64,000 nt of DNA, from positions 2,232,001 to 2,296,000 of the forward strand of contig NZ_CP159218.1 of NCBI RefSeq assembly GCF_040438885.1. Direction: 5' to 3'. Positions 44,051 through 52,461 of the stretch are shown here, piece by piece (position 1 is the first letter of the stretch; each line of letters begins with the position of its first letter). The translations under genes were made by a program, and so were the position numbers. Below the pieces are notes generated by a model. That model ran no database searches. It saw only the letters and a list, made by a program, of their open reading frames with translations, and had not been told where the DNA came from. Origin of the DNA: Nakamurella sp. A5-74 (GTDB lineage Bacteria > Actinomycetota > Actinomycetes > Mycobacteriales > Nakamurellaceae).

Positions 44051-45070
44051 ATGATGACTTCGCCCACCGATCCCACGTCCACCACCATCCGCCGGCTGGG
44101 CCGGTCCGAGCTCTCCTCGTCGGCCATCGGGTTGGGTACCTGGCCGATCGCCGGCGCCATGGGCCTCGATGGGCAGGCCCTGGGGTACACCGGCGTCGAT
44201 GACGAGGAGTCATTGCGCGCGATCGCCACCGCAGTCGAGCTCGGGGTCACGCTGTTCGACACGGCTGACGTGTACGGCGCCGGACACAGCGAACGCTTGT
44301 TGGGACAGGCGCTCGCATGCCACCCCGAGGTGCTGGTGGCCACAAAGTTCGGCAACACCTTCGACGAATCCACCCGGCGGCTGCTCGGGTCCGACACCTC
44401 CCCCGAGTACGTCAGAGCGGCCGTGCACGCGTCGTTGCGCCGGCTCGATCGCGATCATGTCGACCTCTACCAACTGCACGCCCCGGACATCCCAGCGGTG
44501 TAGGCCGCGGAGCTCGTTGCGGTGCTCGAAGACCTGGTGGCACAGGGAACGGTGCGCTGGTACGGCGTCAGCACGGACTCGCCCGTGCAGCTCGAGCCCT
44601 TCCTCGACGGTCCGCACTGCGCGATCCTGCAAGCACAGTGCAACGTGCTGGACGGGCCTTCTGCTTCCGTTGCGCTGGCGCACGAGCGCGACCTCGGCGT
44701 CTTGTGCAGGTCGCCGCTGGCCATGGGCCTGCTGGGCGGCCGGCACACCCCGAACACCCAGCTGCCGACAGGTGACGTCCGCCGAACCCAACCGGAGTGG
44801 CTGACCTGGTTCGTCGACGGTGTTCCGGCGCCCGCGGCGTGGCGCCGGCTGTCCGAGGTCCGCGACATCCTCATGGGCAGCGGCCGATCGCTGGCGCAGG
44901 GTGCGATCGCCTGGGTGCTCGCGACGGATCCGGATGCCGTCGTCGTTCCGGGCTTCCGCACGGTCGGTCAGGTCATCGACACGGTGGGAACGCTCACCGC
45001 CGCGCCGCTGACGCCGGGTGAACTCGACGATGTCGATCGGGTGCTCGGTCGTGCCACGATCGACGTATGA
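44051..45070 (+). pseudogene. Aldo/keto reductase interrupted by an in-frame TAG
   Basis: The frame starts at ATG 44051 and encodes TTIRRLGRSELSSSAIGLGTWPI, LFDTADVYGAGHSERLLGQAL (catalytic Asp and Tyr), and DHVDLYQLHAPD. A TAG at 44501–44503 interrupts it. The same frame resumes directly with AAELVAVLEDLVAQGTVRWYGVST and continues through the barrel to 45070. CAG to TAG would be one transition, restoring Gln in a helix. All other residues look normal. It is either a young nonsense mutation or a base error. The stop at 45070 overlaps the following MerR–kinase gene. Confidence 0.85.
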
Positions 45071-46104
45071 ACCCATCCGATCCACACCACGAGAACGTGT
45101 TCGAGCCGCACGAGGCCGCCGAGCGCACCGGGTTGAGTCTCGACACTTTGCGGTACTACGAGCGGGAGGGCCTCATCGGCCCGGTCGACCGCACCGTCAA
45201 CGGCCGCCGCCGGTACACCGAGGGTGACCTGTCGTGGATCGGGCTGCTCACGTGCTTGCGGGACGCCGGCCTGGGGATCGCCGACCTGCGCGGCTTCACG
45301 CAGCTGTTGCGGACGAGTGGGTCGGAGCCCACCGACCCCGTCGAATTCCTGCGGCGGCACCGGGCAGCGCTGCTCGAGCGCCAGGAGGCAACGCTTCGTG
45401 CGCTGACGGTGCTGGGGGACAAGATCGCCTACTACGACGCCAGCGTCGACAGTCATTCTCGCGCAACGGAATCCGCGCCGGCGGAGCCTGCGTTGCCGGC
45501 GTCCGATGGTGCGGTCACCGATCCGACCACAGCGCGGCCGAAGGTGGCCGACGAACCGGGCACGATCGTGATCGTGTCAGGCCCGCCGGGTGCCGGAAAG
45601 TCCACAGTGGCAACACTTCTGGCCACCGATGGGGCGCGGCCGACGATCCTGCTGGACACCGATGAGTTCTACCGAGCGATCCGCACCGGGTATGTCGCGC
45701 CGTATCTGCCGGAATCGGCATCGCAGAACGTCGTGGTCACCGGGGTGTGCGCGGAGGCCGCGATCGGCTACGCCCGTGGCGGGTACGACGTGGTGGTGGA
45801 CGGTGTCGTCGGGCCTTGGTTCCTTCCCTCCTACCGCACACCGATCCACCGTGCCGGGCTGCGGGTGGTCTATGTGGTGCTGCTTCCTGATCTGTCGACG
45901 ACGGTGGCCAGGGCCCGCGGCCGTGGCGAGGACCAACTGCGCGACTCCGGACCCGTCTCCGAGCTGCACCGCGCTTTCGAGTCCCACCGGGCGCTGCTCT
46001 CTCGACACATCGTCGACTCGACGGGTACTGATCCGGTCGGCACCGCCGCTGGTCTGCGTCGCCGGATTGCGGCCGGCGAGTTCGTGCTGGAAGGCCCAGC
46101 TTGA
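45067..46104 (+). CDS. MerR regulator fused to a P-loop kinase-like domain
   Basis: The protein has 345 residues. Residues about 12–80 form a MerR winged HTH (PHEAAERTGLSLDTLRYYEREGL, NGRRRYTEGDL), followed by the dimer helix (FLRRHRAALLERQEATLRAL, about 94–113). An Ala/Pro-rich linker (about 130–163) leads to a P-loop domain: IVIVSGPPGAGKST with Walker A at 172–180, LLDTDEFYRAI, and ARGRGEDQLRDSG, like chloramphenicol phosphotransferase or zeta-type small-molecule kinases. There is no stop between the parts. The ATG overlaps the aldo/keto reductase stop, a usual MerR–AKR pairing. The kinase part may sense or modify an effector. Confidence 0.85.
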   Translation: MNPSDPHHENVFEPHEAAERTGLSLDTLRYYEREGLIGPVDRTVNGRRRYTEGDLSWIGLLTCLRDAGLGIADLRGFTQLLRTSGSEPTDPVEFLRRHRAALLERQEATLRALTVLGDKIAYYDASVDSHSRATESAPAEPALPASDGAVTDPTTARPKVADEPGTIVIVSGPPGAGKSTVATLLATDGARPTILLDTDEFYRAIRTGYVAPYLPESASQNVVVTGVCAEAAIGYARGGYDVVVDGVVGPWFLPSYRTPIHRAGLRVVYVVLLPDLSTTVARARGRGEDQLRDSGPVSELHRAFESHRALLSRHIVDSTGTDPVGTAAGLRRRIAAGEFVLEGPA

Positions 46105-46238
46105 CGGCCAGAGTTCGGCGGTCGGATGCAGGCACTGCTGGGCTCTGCACTGAGCTCGCTCGATCGGCGGTTCAGGGTGGTTTGTTCTTCACTCATCCGG
46201 CGGTGCAAACGGACGCACATACGTTCGATGATGGATCC

Positions 46239-46575
46239 ATGTCAGCAACGATTCCGCCTCCGTGGCTTGAGGAGAACCTCGTCGACGCCGCAGACATGGA
46301 CGAGCTGCAGCAGGTCGATGAGTTCCTGGAGGACCGGTGGATCCGCCTCGTCACCGACGACCTGCAAGGCCAACTTCTCGACCTGGGGCCGGCGTCCACC
46401 CAGGCCGAGAGCATCGACCGGATCGCCTCCCTGCAGCGACTGATCGCGACCGCCTCCTCCGTCCTGGCCGCGGAAGAGGTCGCGTTCGCCTCCGCCGAGC
46501 AGCAGCGTCAACTCGACGCCGGGGTGAAACCGCGGGATCTGGGTCGCGGGACCGCGGAACAGCTCGGTAGGCCGA
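46239..46575 (+). pseudogene. N-terminal remnant of a 13E12-repeat (DUF222/HNH) gene
   Basis: From ATG 46239 the frame gives PWLEENLVDAADMDELQQ, then IDRIASLQRLIATASSVLAAEE and QRQLDAGVKPRDLGRGTAEQLG. The last part matches the start of DUF222 proteins (AGVPxxRRGRGxAxQ), which normally continue for 300–400 residues to an HNH nuclease. Here similarity ends near 46575 and the frame reads on into the start of the TerB gene. It is a truncated copy of this repeated actinobacterial family. Confidence 0.55.
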
Positions 46576-46723
46576 CTCCGCTGGTCAGGACATCACCATC
46601 GCCGATGATCGGTCTCATGGCCGGAGGGGAACGTCTCCGGCCGCTCGTTCGTTCTGCTGAGGCACGTGTCCGGATCTCGGACCCGCAGTCACCGCACCAG
46701 CACCGCACACGAAAGAGGACATC

Positions 46724-47179
46724 ATGCCGATCTGGAACCAGCTCCGTCAGGCCGCACAGGGTATGCAGACGCAACTCGTCGCCAAGAAGAACGACCTCAA
46801 GAGCGGCGCCTTCCGTGACGCCAGCATGGCGATGTGCGCCCTGGTCGCCGCCGCCGATGGCTCCATCGACGTCGACGAACGTCGCAAGGTCGCCGGCCTG
46901 GTCACCACGAACGAAGTCCTGTCCAATTTCGCCGCCGATGATCTGCGGGCGAAGTTCGACGACTACTGCAACAAGCTGACGGCCGACTTCGACTTCGGCA
47001 AGGTCTCCTTGATCCAGGAGATCTCCAAGACGAAGAAGAAGCCGACCGAAGCCCGCGCCGTCATCCAGATCGGCATCATCATCGGTGGCGCCGACGGCAA
47101 CTTCGACGCCGACGAGAAGAAGGTCGTCAAGGAGGCTTGCTTCGCACTCGGCATCGACCCGACCGAGTTCGAGCTCTGA
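46724..47179 (+). CDS. terB: TerB-family tellurite resistance protein
   Basis: The 151-residue protein is a single helical TerB domain. DASMAMCALVAAADGSIDVDERRKV and IGIIIGGADGNFDADEKKVV are the two symmetrical acidic motifs that bind metal in TerB. It is usually found in stress operons with TerD/TerZ proteins, none of which is present here, so a stand-alone role is probable. AAAGAGGACATC precedes the ATG. No signal or membrane helix is present. Confidence 0.92.
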   Translation: MPIWNQLRQAAQGMQTQLVAKKNDLKSGAFRDASMAMCALVAAADGSIDVDERRKVAGLVTTNEVLSNFAADDLRAKFDDYCNKLTADFDFGKVSLIQEISKTKKKPTEARAVIQIGIIIGGADGNFDADEKKVVKEACFALGIDPTEFEL

Positions 47180-47227
47180 GGCATTCGTGCAAGAGAACGA
47201 CAGATGGGATCCACCTACGCTGGGTCG

Positions 47228-47620
47228 ATGCAGCTCGATCTGATCAGCGTGGTGGTGTCGGAGTACGACGAGGCGATCGCCTTCTACACGGAGGTCCTCG
47301 GATTTGAACTGACCGAGGATGCAGCGTCGTTGACCAACGACGGCAGACCGAAGCGCTGGGTGGTGCTGCGCCCACCGGGCGGCGGTACCGGCCTGCTGCT
47401 CGCACGGGCGGACGGCCCGACCCAGGAAGCGGTGGTGGGCAGCCAGTTCGCCGGCCGGGTCGGGCTGTTCCTCCGCGTCGACGACTTCGATGCGCAGCTC
47501 CGGCGGATGCAGGATGCCGGCGTGCACTTCGTCGGGGAACCCCGGACCGAGCCGTACGGCCGGGTGGCGGTGTTCGTCGACATCGCGGGCAACCGGTGGG
47601 ATCTGCTGTCGAGGCTCTGA
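47228..47620 (+). CDS. VOC-fold protein (glyoxalase-like)
   Basis: The 130-residue protein has LDLISVVVSEYDEAIAFYTEVLGFELTED, then RWVVLRPPGGGTGLLLA, VGLFLRVDDFDAQLRRMQ, and PYGRVAVFVDIAGNRWDLL. It has the order of glyoxalase/bleomycin-resistance folds with the final PYG-xxxFxDxxGNxW-x-L motif seen in many VOC enzymes of unknown substrate. The ATG at 47228 fits the family start. It has no evident partner. Confidence 0.88.
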   Translation: MQLDLISVVVSEYDEAIAFYTEVLGFELTEDAASLTNDGRPKRWVVLRPPGGGTGLLLARADGPTQEAVVGSQFAGRVGLFLRVDDFDAQLRRMQDAGVHFVGEPRTEPYGRVAVFVDIAGNRWDLLSRL

Positions 47621-47754
47621 CGCAATGAGGGCTGGGACGCGATTGCTGCTGTCGCGCCATCGATCAGGATTCGAGAAGCTCCCCAGCAGCGGCAGCCATA
47701 CCGTTCTGGGCGGGAAGGCACCCCATGCCGACCATGATCGGGAGGAGCACGCAG

Positions 47755-48204
47755 ATGCCCACGAACAAGACCGAGACGGTGTCCGACGGATTCAGCGCCG
47801 CAGAGCGAGCCGCGATGAAGGAGCGCGCCGCCGAGCTCCGTGCCGAAGGGAAGAAGGGCGCGAAACGTGCTGACGGTCTCCAGGCGGTGCTCGATCAGAT
47901 CCAGAAGATGGCTCCGGGCGACCGGGCGCTCGCCGAACGCATACACGCGACGGTCACCGCGCACGCACCCGAGCTGCAGCCGAGAACCTGGTACGGCATG
48001 CCCGCCTACGCGAACGAGGACGGCAAGGTCGTGCTGTTCTTCCAGGACTCGGGCAAGTTCAGCTACCGATATTCGACCCTCGGGTTCCAGGATGCGGCGA
48101 ACCTCGACGAAGGCGACATCTGGCCGTGCTCGTTCGCCCTCCTGAAGTGGAGCCCGGCGGTGCAGAAGAGGGTCATCGAACTCGTCAAGAAGGCCGCGTC
48201 CTGA
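47755..48204 (+). CDS. DUF1801-like protein
   Basis: The 149-residue protein has a charged helical N-terminus (SAAERAAMKERAAELRAEGKKG), then PELQPRTWYGMPAYANEDGKVVLFFQDSGKFSYRYSTLGF and an ending FALLKWSPAVQKRVIELVKKA. The TWYGMPAY segment and the final helix are those of DUF1801/YdhG-like proteins, a small fold related to frataxin-like iron chaperones. The ATG at 47755 follows GGGAGGAGC. The function is not known. Confidence 0.85.
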   Translation: MPTNKTETVSDGFSAAERAAMKERAAELRAEGKKGAKRADGLQAVLDQIQKMAPGDRALAERIHATVTAHAPELQPRTWYGMPAYANEDGKVVLFFQDSGKFSYRYSTLGFQDAANLDEGDIWPCSFALLKWSPAVQKRVIELVKKAAS

Positions 48205-48243
48205 CTCGGATTGCGGCAGTGACGGGAGGTGAGCGCCGTGCGC

Positions 48244-48654
48244 TCAGCGTGCCCGCATGCGGTTGTTGCGCGGGAGGTGCTCCAACTCGGCCAGTCCGAG
48301 TGCCTCGAGGAGTGGCGGCAGGTACATGCCGAATCGGCCGCGGTAGCCCTTCCGCAGTCCGTACCAGCCGCCGATGGGGTTCGACCCGGATCGCCCGAAG
48401 GCTTCGACGGTGCCGTCCTTCGCCGGCTTGTTCTCATCGGCGCTGCCCAACGGGACCCAGTCGCCGGACTGGACCAGCATGGCGTGCAGGTCCTCGATGG
48501 CACGCAGGTCGTAGTGCAGGGTCGTGGAGCCGACCGTGCAGACGAGCCGCGGTGGGTCGGTGCTCTCGTCCCGGTACATCGTGTAGCCGGCCGTGCCGGG
48601 TGGTGTCGTGAGCTGCCACGGTTCGTCCGGGGTTCCGTTGCCGGTCGCCGTCAT
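48244..48654 (-). CDS. Hypothetical protein (DUF6855-like)
   Basis: The 136-residue protein has WQLTTPPGTAGYTMYRDES, LVCTVGSTTLHYDLRAIEDLHAML, then GDWVPLGSADE, GTVEAFGRSGSNPIGGWYGLRKGYRGRFG and MYLPPLLEALGLAELEH. The combination is found in small actinobacterial proteins of DUF6855 type; no activity is known. The ATG at 48654 has GGAGAAC upstream. The gene follows the DUF427 gene in the same direction with 57 bases between them, so an operon is likely. Confidence 0.75.
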   Translation of the reverse strand: MTATGNGTPDEPWQLTTPPGTAGYTMYRDESTDPPRLVCTVGSTTLHYDLRAIEDLHAMLVQSGDWVPLGSADENKPAKDGTVEAFGRSGSNPIGGWYGLRKGYRGRFGMYLPPLLEALGLAELEHLPRNNRMRAR

Positions 48655-48710
48655 CCGAGTTCTCCTCAACCAGCGGGGGAAAGCCCATCCTGCACCCGCG
48701 AGGGGCCGGT

Positions 48711-49217
48711 TCACCAGAAACGGGTCCCGGTACTCCCCTTGAAGGGCCCGGCGATGCGATCGGTGATCCAGCCGCCGTAGAACTCCCCCGGCTGCGGACG
48801 GACCAGCTCACCATCCACCGTGCAGCGGTCGACCCGTCCCGGATAGAGCGCGATGTGGTCGGCCAGGCTCTCGTAACCAGGGGACGGCTGCGGATAGAAC
48901 CACGCGATCCGGGGCGCCACCGTGTCGCCGGCGAGCACATCCAGGTACGACGCGTCGCCTTTGAACTCGCAGAACGAGCTCCCGGTGGCCGGCCGCAGGC
49001 TGCCGTCGAGGAAGGCCGCTCGCGGCAGGTAGTAGGTGGGCGGGTGGCTGGTCTCCAGGACCCGGATCGGATCATCGGTCGCAGCGATGATCCGCCCCCC
49101 GAGGAACACCTCGACGTGTTCCCCCGAGGCGTCGAGAGCCGGTGGCCGTGGATAGTCCCACACCGACTCCTGCCCTGGCCGGAGTGGATCCGGCTGCGGT
49201 CGCGTTGCTGAGCTCAT
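48711..49217 (-). CDS. DUF427-domain protein
   Basis: The 168-residue protein has VWDYPRPP near the start, then VFLGGRIIAATDDPIRVLETSHPPTYYLPR, CEFKGDASYLDV, IAWFYPQPSPGYESLADHIALYPGRVDRCTVDGE and FYGGWITDRI. These are the hallmarks of DUF427, a beta-rich domain with conserved WxYP and FYGGW motifs. No biochemical role is established. The ATG at 49217 fits the usual family N-terminus. It is the first gene of a pair with the DUF6855-like gene. Confidence 0.92.
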   Translation of the reverse strand: MSSATRPQPDPLRPGQESVWDYPRPPALDASGEHVEVFLGGRIIAATDDPIRVLETSHPPTYYLPRAAFLDGSLRPATGSSFCEFKGDASYLDVLAGDTVAPRIAWFYPQPSPGYESLADHIALYPGRVDRCTVDGELVRPQPGEFYGGWITDRIAGPFKGSTGTRFW

Positions 49218-49242
49218 CTGTCCATGGTGCGCCTCTTCCGGC

Positions 49243-49794
49243 TCACCAGGACGCGGGGTGGATGTAGGCCGACGGGGTGTGCCCCGTCCACTGGGCAGCG
49301 CGCATCGCAAGGTCGAGGTCACATTCCCGAGCAGACCGCAGGTTCGTCAAACGGTTCGGAGTACACCCGAGAATCCGTCCCAACTCGGTCCAGGTCAACC
49401 CCTGTGCGCAGCGTCGGGTGTCCACGGCGCCGTGCAGCTCAGCCAGATCCCAGCGGAGTCGGTGCGCAGGATCCGCCGGCGGCAGTGCCGCGGCCGCATC
49501 AGTCCCCCCGCCCTCGAGGAACTCCTCGGGAGCGCGGTCCAGCCAGCGCAGCATGAACATCGCGTACTGGCAGGAGGTCTTCCCCCGCCGGCCCAGTCTG
49601 GATACTGCTCCACCGCAGAGCGGGTGGTCTTCGCGCACGGCGTTGAGGTCCGACGACTGGTCCCACAGTTGGTCGGCCAGCTCGTACCAGTTCAGATCGT
49701 GGTGCCGGCGCTGCTGGTCGAGTGCGGCGAAGAAGGCATCGAAGTCGAAGCCGCGGATCGCTTCGTCCGCCACCGTGGAAGTGCTGTGGTTCAT
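49243..49794 (-). CDS. Hypothetical protein with two helix-turn-helix-like regions
   Basis: The 183-residue protein has two similar halves. The first reads ALDQQRRHHDLNWYELADQLWDQSSDLNAVR; the second reads ELHGAVDTRRCAQGLTWTELGRILGCTPNRLTNLRSARECDLDLAMRAAQWTG. Each has the alternation of an XRE-type helix-turn-helix (LTWxELGRxLGCTPNRLTNLR). The last is the more convincing. It may be a DNA-binding protein of cytoplasmic location. The start at ATG 49794 is followed by a polar stretch; a longer start at 49908 is possible but poor. Confidence 0.65.
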   Translation of the reverse strand: MNHSTSTVADEAIRGFDFDAFFAALDQQRRHHDLNWYELADQLWDQSSDLNAVREDHPLCGGAVSRLGRRGKTSCQYAMFMLRWLDRAPEEFLEGGGTDAAAALPPADPAHRLRWDLAELHGAVDTRRCAQGLTWTELGRILGCTPNRLTNLRSARECDLDLAMRAAQWTGHTPSAYIHPASW

Positions 49795-49871
49795 GGCCGG
49801 CCCGTTCTCTCGGAGGTTGTCCCGGAAAAGTAGGCGGCAATGCGGACGGAACTCCTCCGGAACCCCTCGAC

Positions 49872-50183
49872 TCATCGCCAGGGGCCGTGGTTCACACAGT
49901 CCAGACAACGGGCCCGTGCGACGAGGGCGAGATCCGCACCATCGGTCGCCGGCAGGCTCTCACCGTTCGCCAGCTTCAGCCAGGCGTTCTCATCCCTGAT
50001 CTCTGCCCACCTGCTCAGGTCAGGGTCATCGCCCTTGTGTGGGCAACCCCCGAAGTGCGCCAGTCCGGTCGGTGAGATGAGCAGCTTCTCGGCACCCGCG
50101 CCGGCGGTCTTCGCGGTCCTGTCCCGGAGACCGTGCTCGCACATCGACAGGGGTAGCTCGCAGCGAGTGCAGTCGGTTTCCAT
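49872..50183 (-). CDS. Small Cys-rich protein of unknown role
   Basis: The 103-residue protein begins METDCTRCELPLSMCEHG, with two Cys pairs that could hold zinc, and ends with ARCLDCVNHG, which has another pair. Between them is a segment FGGCPHKGDDPDLSRWAEI. This type, with an N-terminal zinc-knuckle and a C-terminal CxxC, is seen in uncharacterised actinobacterial proteins. The ATG at 50183 is the first codon that includes the Cys motif. It is divergent from an XRE regulator. Confidence 0.65.
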   Translation of the reverse strand: METDCTRCELPLSMCEHGLRDRTAKTAGAGAEKLLISPTGLAHFGGCPHKGDDPDLSRWAEIRDENAWLKLANGESLPATDGADLALVARARCLDCVNHGPWR

Positions 50184-50273
50184 CGACCGATCGTTGCACG
50201 GTCCCGGAAGCACGGGCCGCCCTCGCCCCCTACTCCTGACAGGGACAGGCAGGTCGCGCTGTGCTGGAGCACG

Positions 50274-51152
50274 ATGAACCACATGGCGCCCCACACCGCA
50301 CGAACCCAGCAGCTGCTCACCGAACTCGGACTGAGCGGTTTCCTGCGATCCCGCAGGGCAGCGGTCAGCGCCGACGACCTGGAACTGCCCAGCTACGGCG
50401 CGCGACGGGTACCGGGATTGCGGCGCGAAGAGCTGGCCGAGCTGGCCGGCGTCTCCCTGACGTACTACACCCGACTCGAGCAGGGCCTCGCGACCAATCC
50501 CTCCTCGCAGGTGCTGGATGCGATCGCCCGCGCCCTGCGCCTCGACCAGGATGAGCGCTCACACCTCCACCGGCTCGCCGGGGCCGAACCAGATGTCCGC
50601 CGCTCGCCGGAGCCACCGGCGGCATCGCTCACCGCGCTGCTGGACCGGATGCCCGATGTTCCCGCGGTGATGCTCTCGCCGGTCCAGGACATCATCGGCT
50701 GGAACCGGTTGGGGCACGCACTGCTCGCCGGCCACCTGGACTTCTCGGCACCCTCCAGGACACCCCGACCCAACAAGGTCGAGATGATCTTCACCGACGC
50801 GCATTCTCGTTCGCTGCACCGCGAATGGGAGTACGAGGCAACTCTGGCCGTCGCGTCGCTGCGATATGTGAACGGGCGGCGAGCCGAGGACCCAGCACTC
50901 ACCGACCTGGTCGGCGGGTTGTCGTTGTGCAGCAACGACTTCGCGCGGATCTGGGCTGATCAGCCAGTTCAGCTCTGCACGCGAGGGGTCAAACGATTCC
51001 ACCATCCCGTCGTCGGCCGGCTCGACCTGACCTTCGAGGTGTTCCACGCCCCCGAGAACGACGGACATCGGCTGCTCGTCCACTACGCGGAGCCCGGCTC
51101 CACCGATGACGCGGCGCTGAAACTGCTCGCCAGTTCCACCCTCACTTCCTGA
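50274..51152 (+). CDS. XRE-family regulator with MmyB-like ligand domain
   Basis: The 292-residue protein has an N-terminal HTH (VPGLRREELAELAGVSLTYYTRLEQGL) and a C-terminal MmyB-like domain (MLSPVQDIIGWNRLGHAL, FTDAHSRSLHREWEYEA, then GVKRFHHPVVGRLDLTFEVFHAPENDGHRLLVHYAEPGS). This is a very common actinobacterial regulator class; members often control an adjacent oxidoreductase or exporter. It precedes an MFS exporter and an esterase in the same direction, the latter two overlapping, so these may be its targets. Confidence 0.93.
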   Translation: MNHMAPHTARTQQLLTELGLSGFLRSRRAAVSADDLELPSYGARRVPGLRREELAELAGVSLTYYTRLEQGLATNPSSQVLDAIARALRLDQDERSHLHRLAGAEPDVRRSPEPPAASLTALLDRMPDVPAVMLSPVQDIIGWNRLGHALLAGHLDFSAPSRTPRPNKVEMIFTDAHSRSLHREWEYEATLAVASLRYVNGRRAEDPALTDLVGGLSLCSNDFARIWADQPVQLCTRGVKRFHHPVVGRLDLTFEVFHAPENDGHRLLVHYAEPGSTDDAALKLLASSTLTS

Positions 51153-51198
51153 CCGACCAGTCAACCCCACCCACCCCACATCCTCCAGGAGACCTCCC

Positions 51199-52461
51199 TT
51201 GGACAGCTTTGCCATGCCCTCATCCGCTCCCGACGCCCCGGCTGCCGGGCGCCGGGGACTCCCCCACCCCGGACTCATCGCACTGGCCCTCGGCGGCTTC
51301 GGGATCGGCCTGACCGAGTTCGTCATCGCCGGCCTGCTCACTGACGTCGCCACCGACCTCGGGGTCACCGTGCCGACGGCCGGAGCCCTGATCTGGGGCT
51401 ATGCCCTGGCGGTGGCCGTCGGCGCCTTCACCGTCACTGCCGCACTCAGCCGCCGCCCACCCAAGGGTGCGCTGCTGGTCCTGGTGGCCCTGTTCGTGCT
51501 CGGCAACGTCCTCACCGCGCTGTCGCCGACGTTCGCGCTCGCCGTCCTCGGGCGAGCGGTGACGGCCCTGTGTCACGGCGGCTTCTTCGGAATCGGCGCC
51601 GTGCTGGCCGCCGACCTGGTCCCGGCCGACCGCAGAGCGGGCGCGATCGCCGTGATGTTCGGCGGGCTGACCCTGTCGAACGTTCTCGGCGTCCCGTTCG
51701 GCACGTTCGTCGGTCAGCACCTGGGCTGGCGGGCAGCGTTCTGGATCATCAGCGGGATCGGAATCGTTGCAGCGCTGGGCATCGCAGCGGCGGTGCCGCG
51801 ACGTCCCGCTCCCCCACTGCCCGCAGGTTCGCAGTACGCAGTGCTCCGCCGACCGCAGGTGCGGGTGTCGGTGTTGCTGACGCTGACGCTCTTCGGCGGA
51901 CTGTTCGGAGCGTTCATCTATGTTGAGCCGCTGGTCACCCGGGTCACCGGCTTCGGCGCCGGCGCAGTGCCGTGGCTGCTCGTCGTCTTCGGCCTCGGCC
52001 TGTTCTTCGGGAACATCGTGGGCGGGCGCGCCGCCGACCGGAACCTCACCCGTACGTTGCGGGTGCTGGCCGTCCTGCTGCCGTTGGTACTGCTGGTCTA
52101 CGGGGCGACAGCCCAGTGGAGGATCCCGGTGATCATCTCTTTGTTCGTCATCGGATTCGTCGGCTTCGCGGCGACGCCTCCCCTGCAACTGCGGGTGATG
52201 CGCTTCGCGGGTGACGCGCCGACCATGGCGTCTGCCGCCAACATCGCGGCGTTCAACGTCGGCAATGCGATCGGGTCGGCGCTGGGCGGTCTGGCGATCT
52301 CGCTGGGCTGGGGTTGGCGTTCCCCCATCTGGGTCGGCGTCGGGATGGCGATGATCGGCACCTGCCTGGCACTGGCCAACCGACACGAGAACGCCGGTGC
52401 TGCCCCGGGCAACGACGCTGCAGATGCGGTCGGCAGCATGGCGAACGGTGACGGACGATGA
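51199..52461 (+). CDS. MFS drug-efflux-type transporter (AraJ/Cmx class)
   Basis: The protein has up to 420 residues and 12 helices. GFGIGLTEFVIAGLLTDVATDLGVTVPTAG marks helix 1 and the following loop of DHA1-type exporters, and GRAVTALCHGGFFGIGAV marks helix 4. The TTG at 51199 follows AGGAGACC at correct distance and is the probable start; the ATG at 51214 is an alternative. The stop overlaps the start of the alpha/beta hydrolase gene (ATGA). Export of a small toxic compound is likely, but the substrate is unknown. Confidence 0.9.
   Translation: MDSFAMPSSAPDAPAAGRRGLPHPGLIALALGGFGIGLTEFVIAGLLTDVATDLGVTVPTAGALIWGYALAVAVGAFTVTAALSRRPPKGALLVLVALFVLGNVLTALSPTFALAVLGRAVTALCHGGFFGIGAVLAADLVPADRRAGAIAVMFGGLTLSNVLGVPFGTFVGQHLGWRAAFWIISGIGIVAALGIAAAVPRRPAPPLPAGSQYAVLRRPQVRVSVLLTLTLFGGLFGAFIYVEPLVTRVTGFGAGAVPWLLVVFGLGLFFGNIVGGRAADRNLTRTLRVLAVLLPLVLLVYGATAQWRIPVIISLFVIGFVGFAATPPLQLRVMRFAGDAPTMASAANIAAFNVGNAIGSALGGLAISLGWGWRSPIWVGVGMAMIGTCLALANRHENAGAAPGNDAADAVGSMANGDGR

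Noticed and set aside
44501-44503. TAG in the aldo/keto reductase as programmed recoding (pyrrolysine or read-through)
   Set aside because: No pyrrolysine genes or stem-loop after the TAG were seen, and a single C-to-T change is a simpler account.
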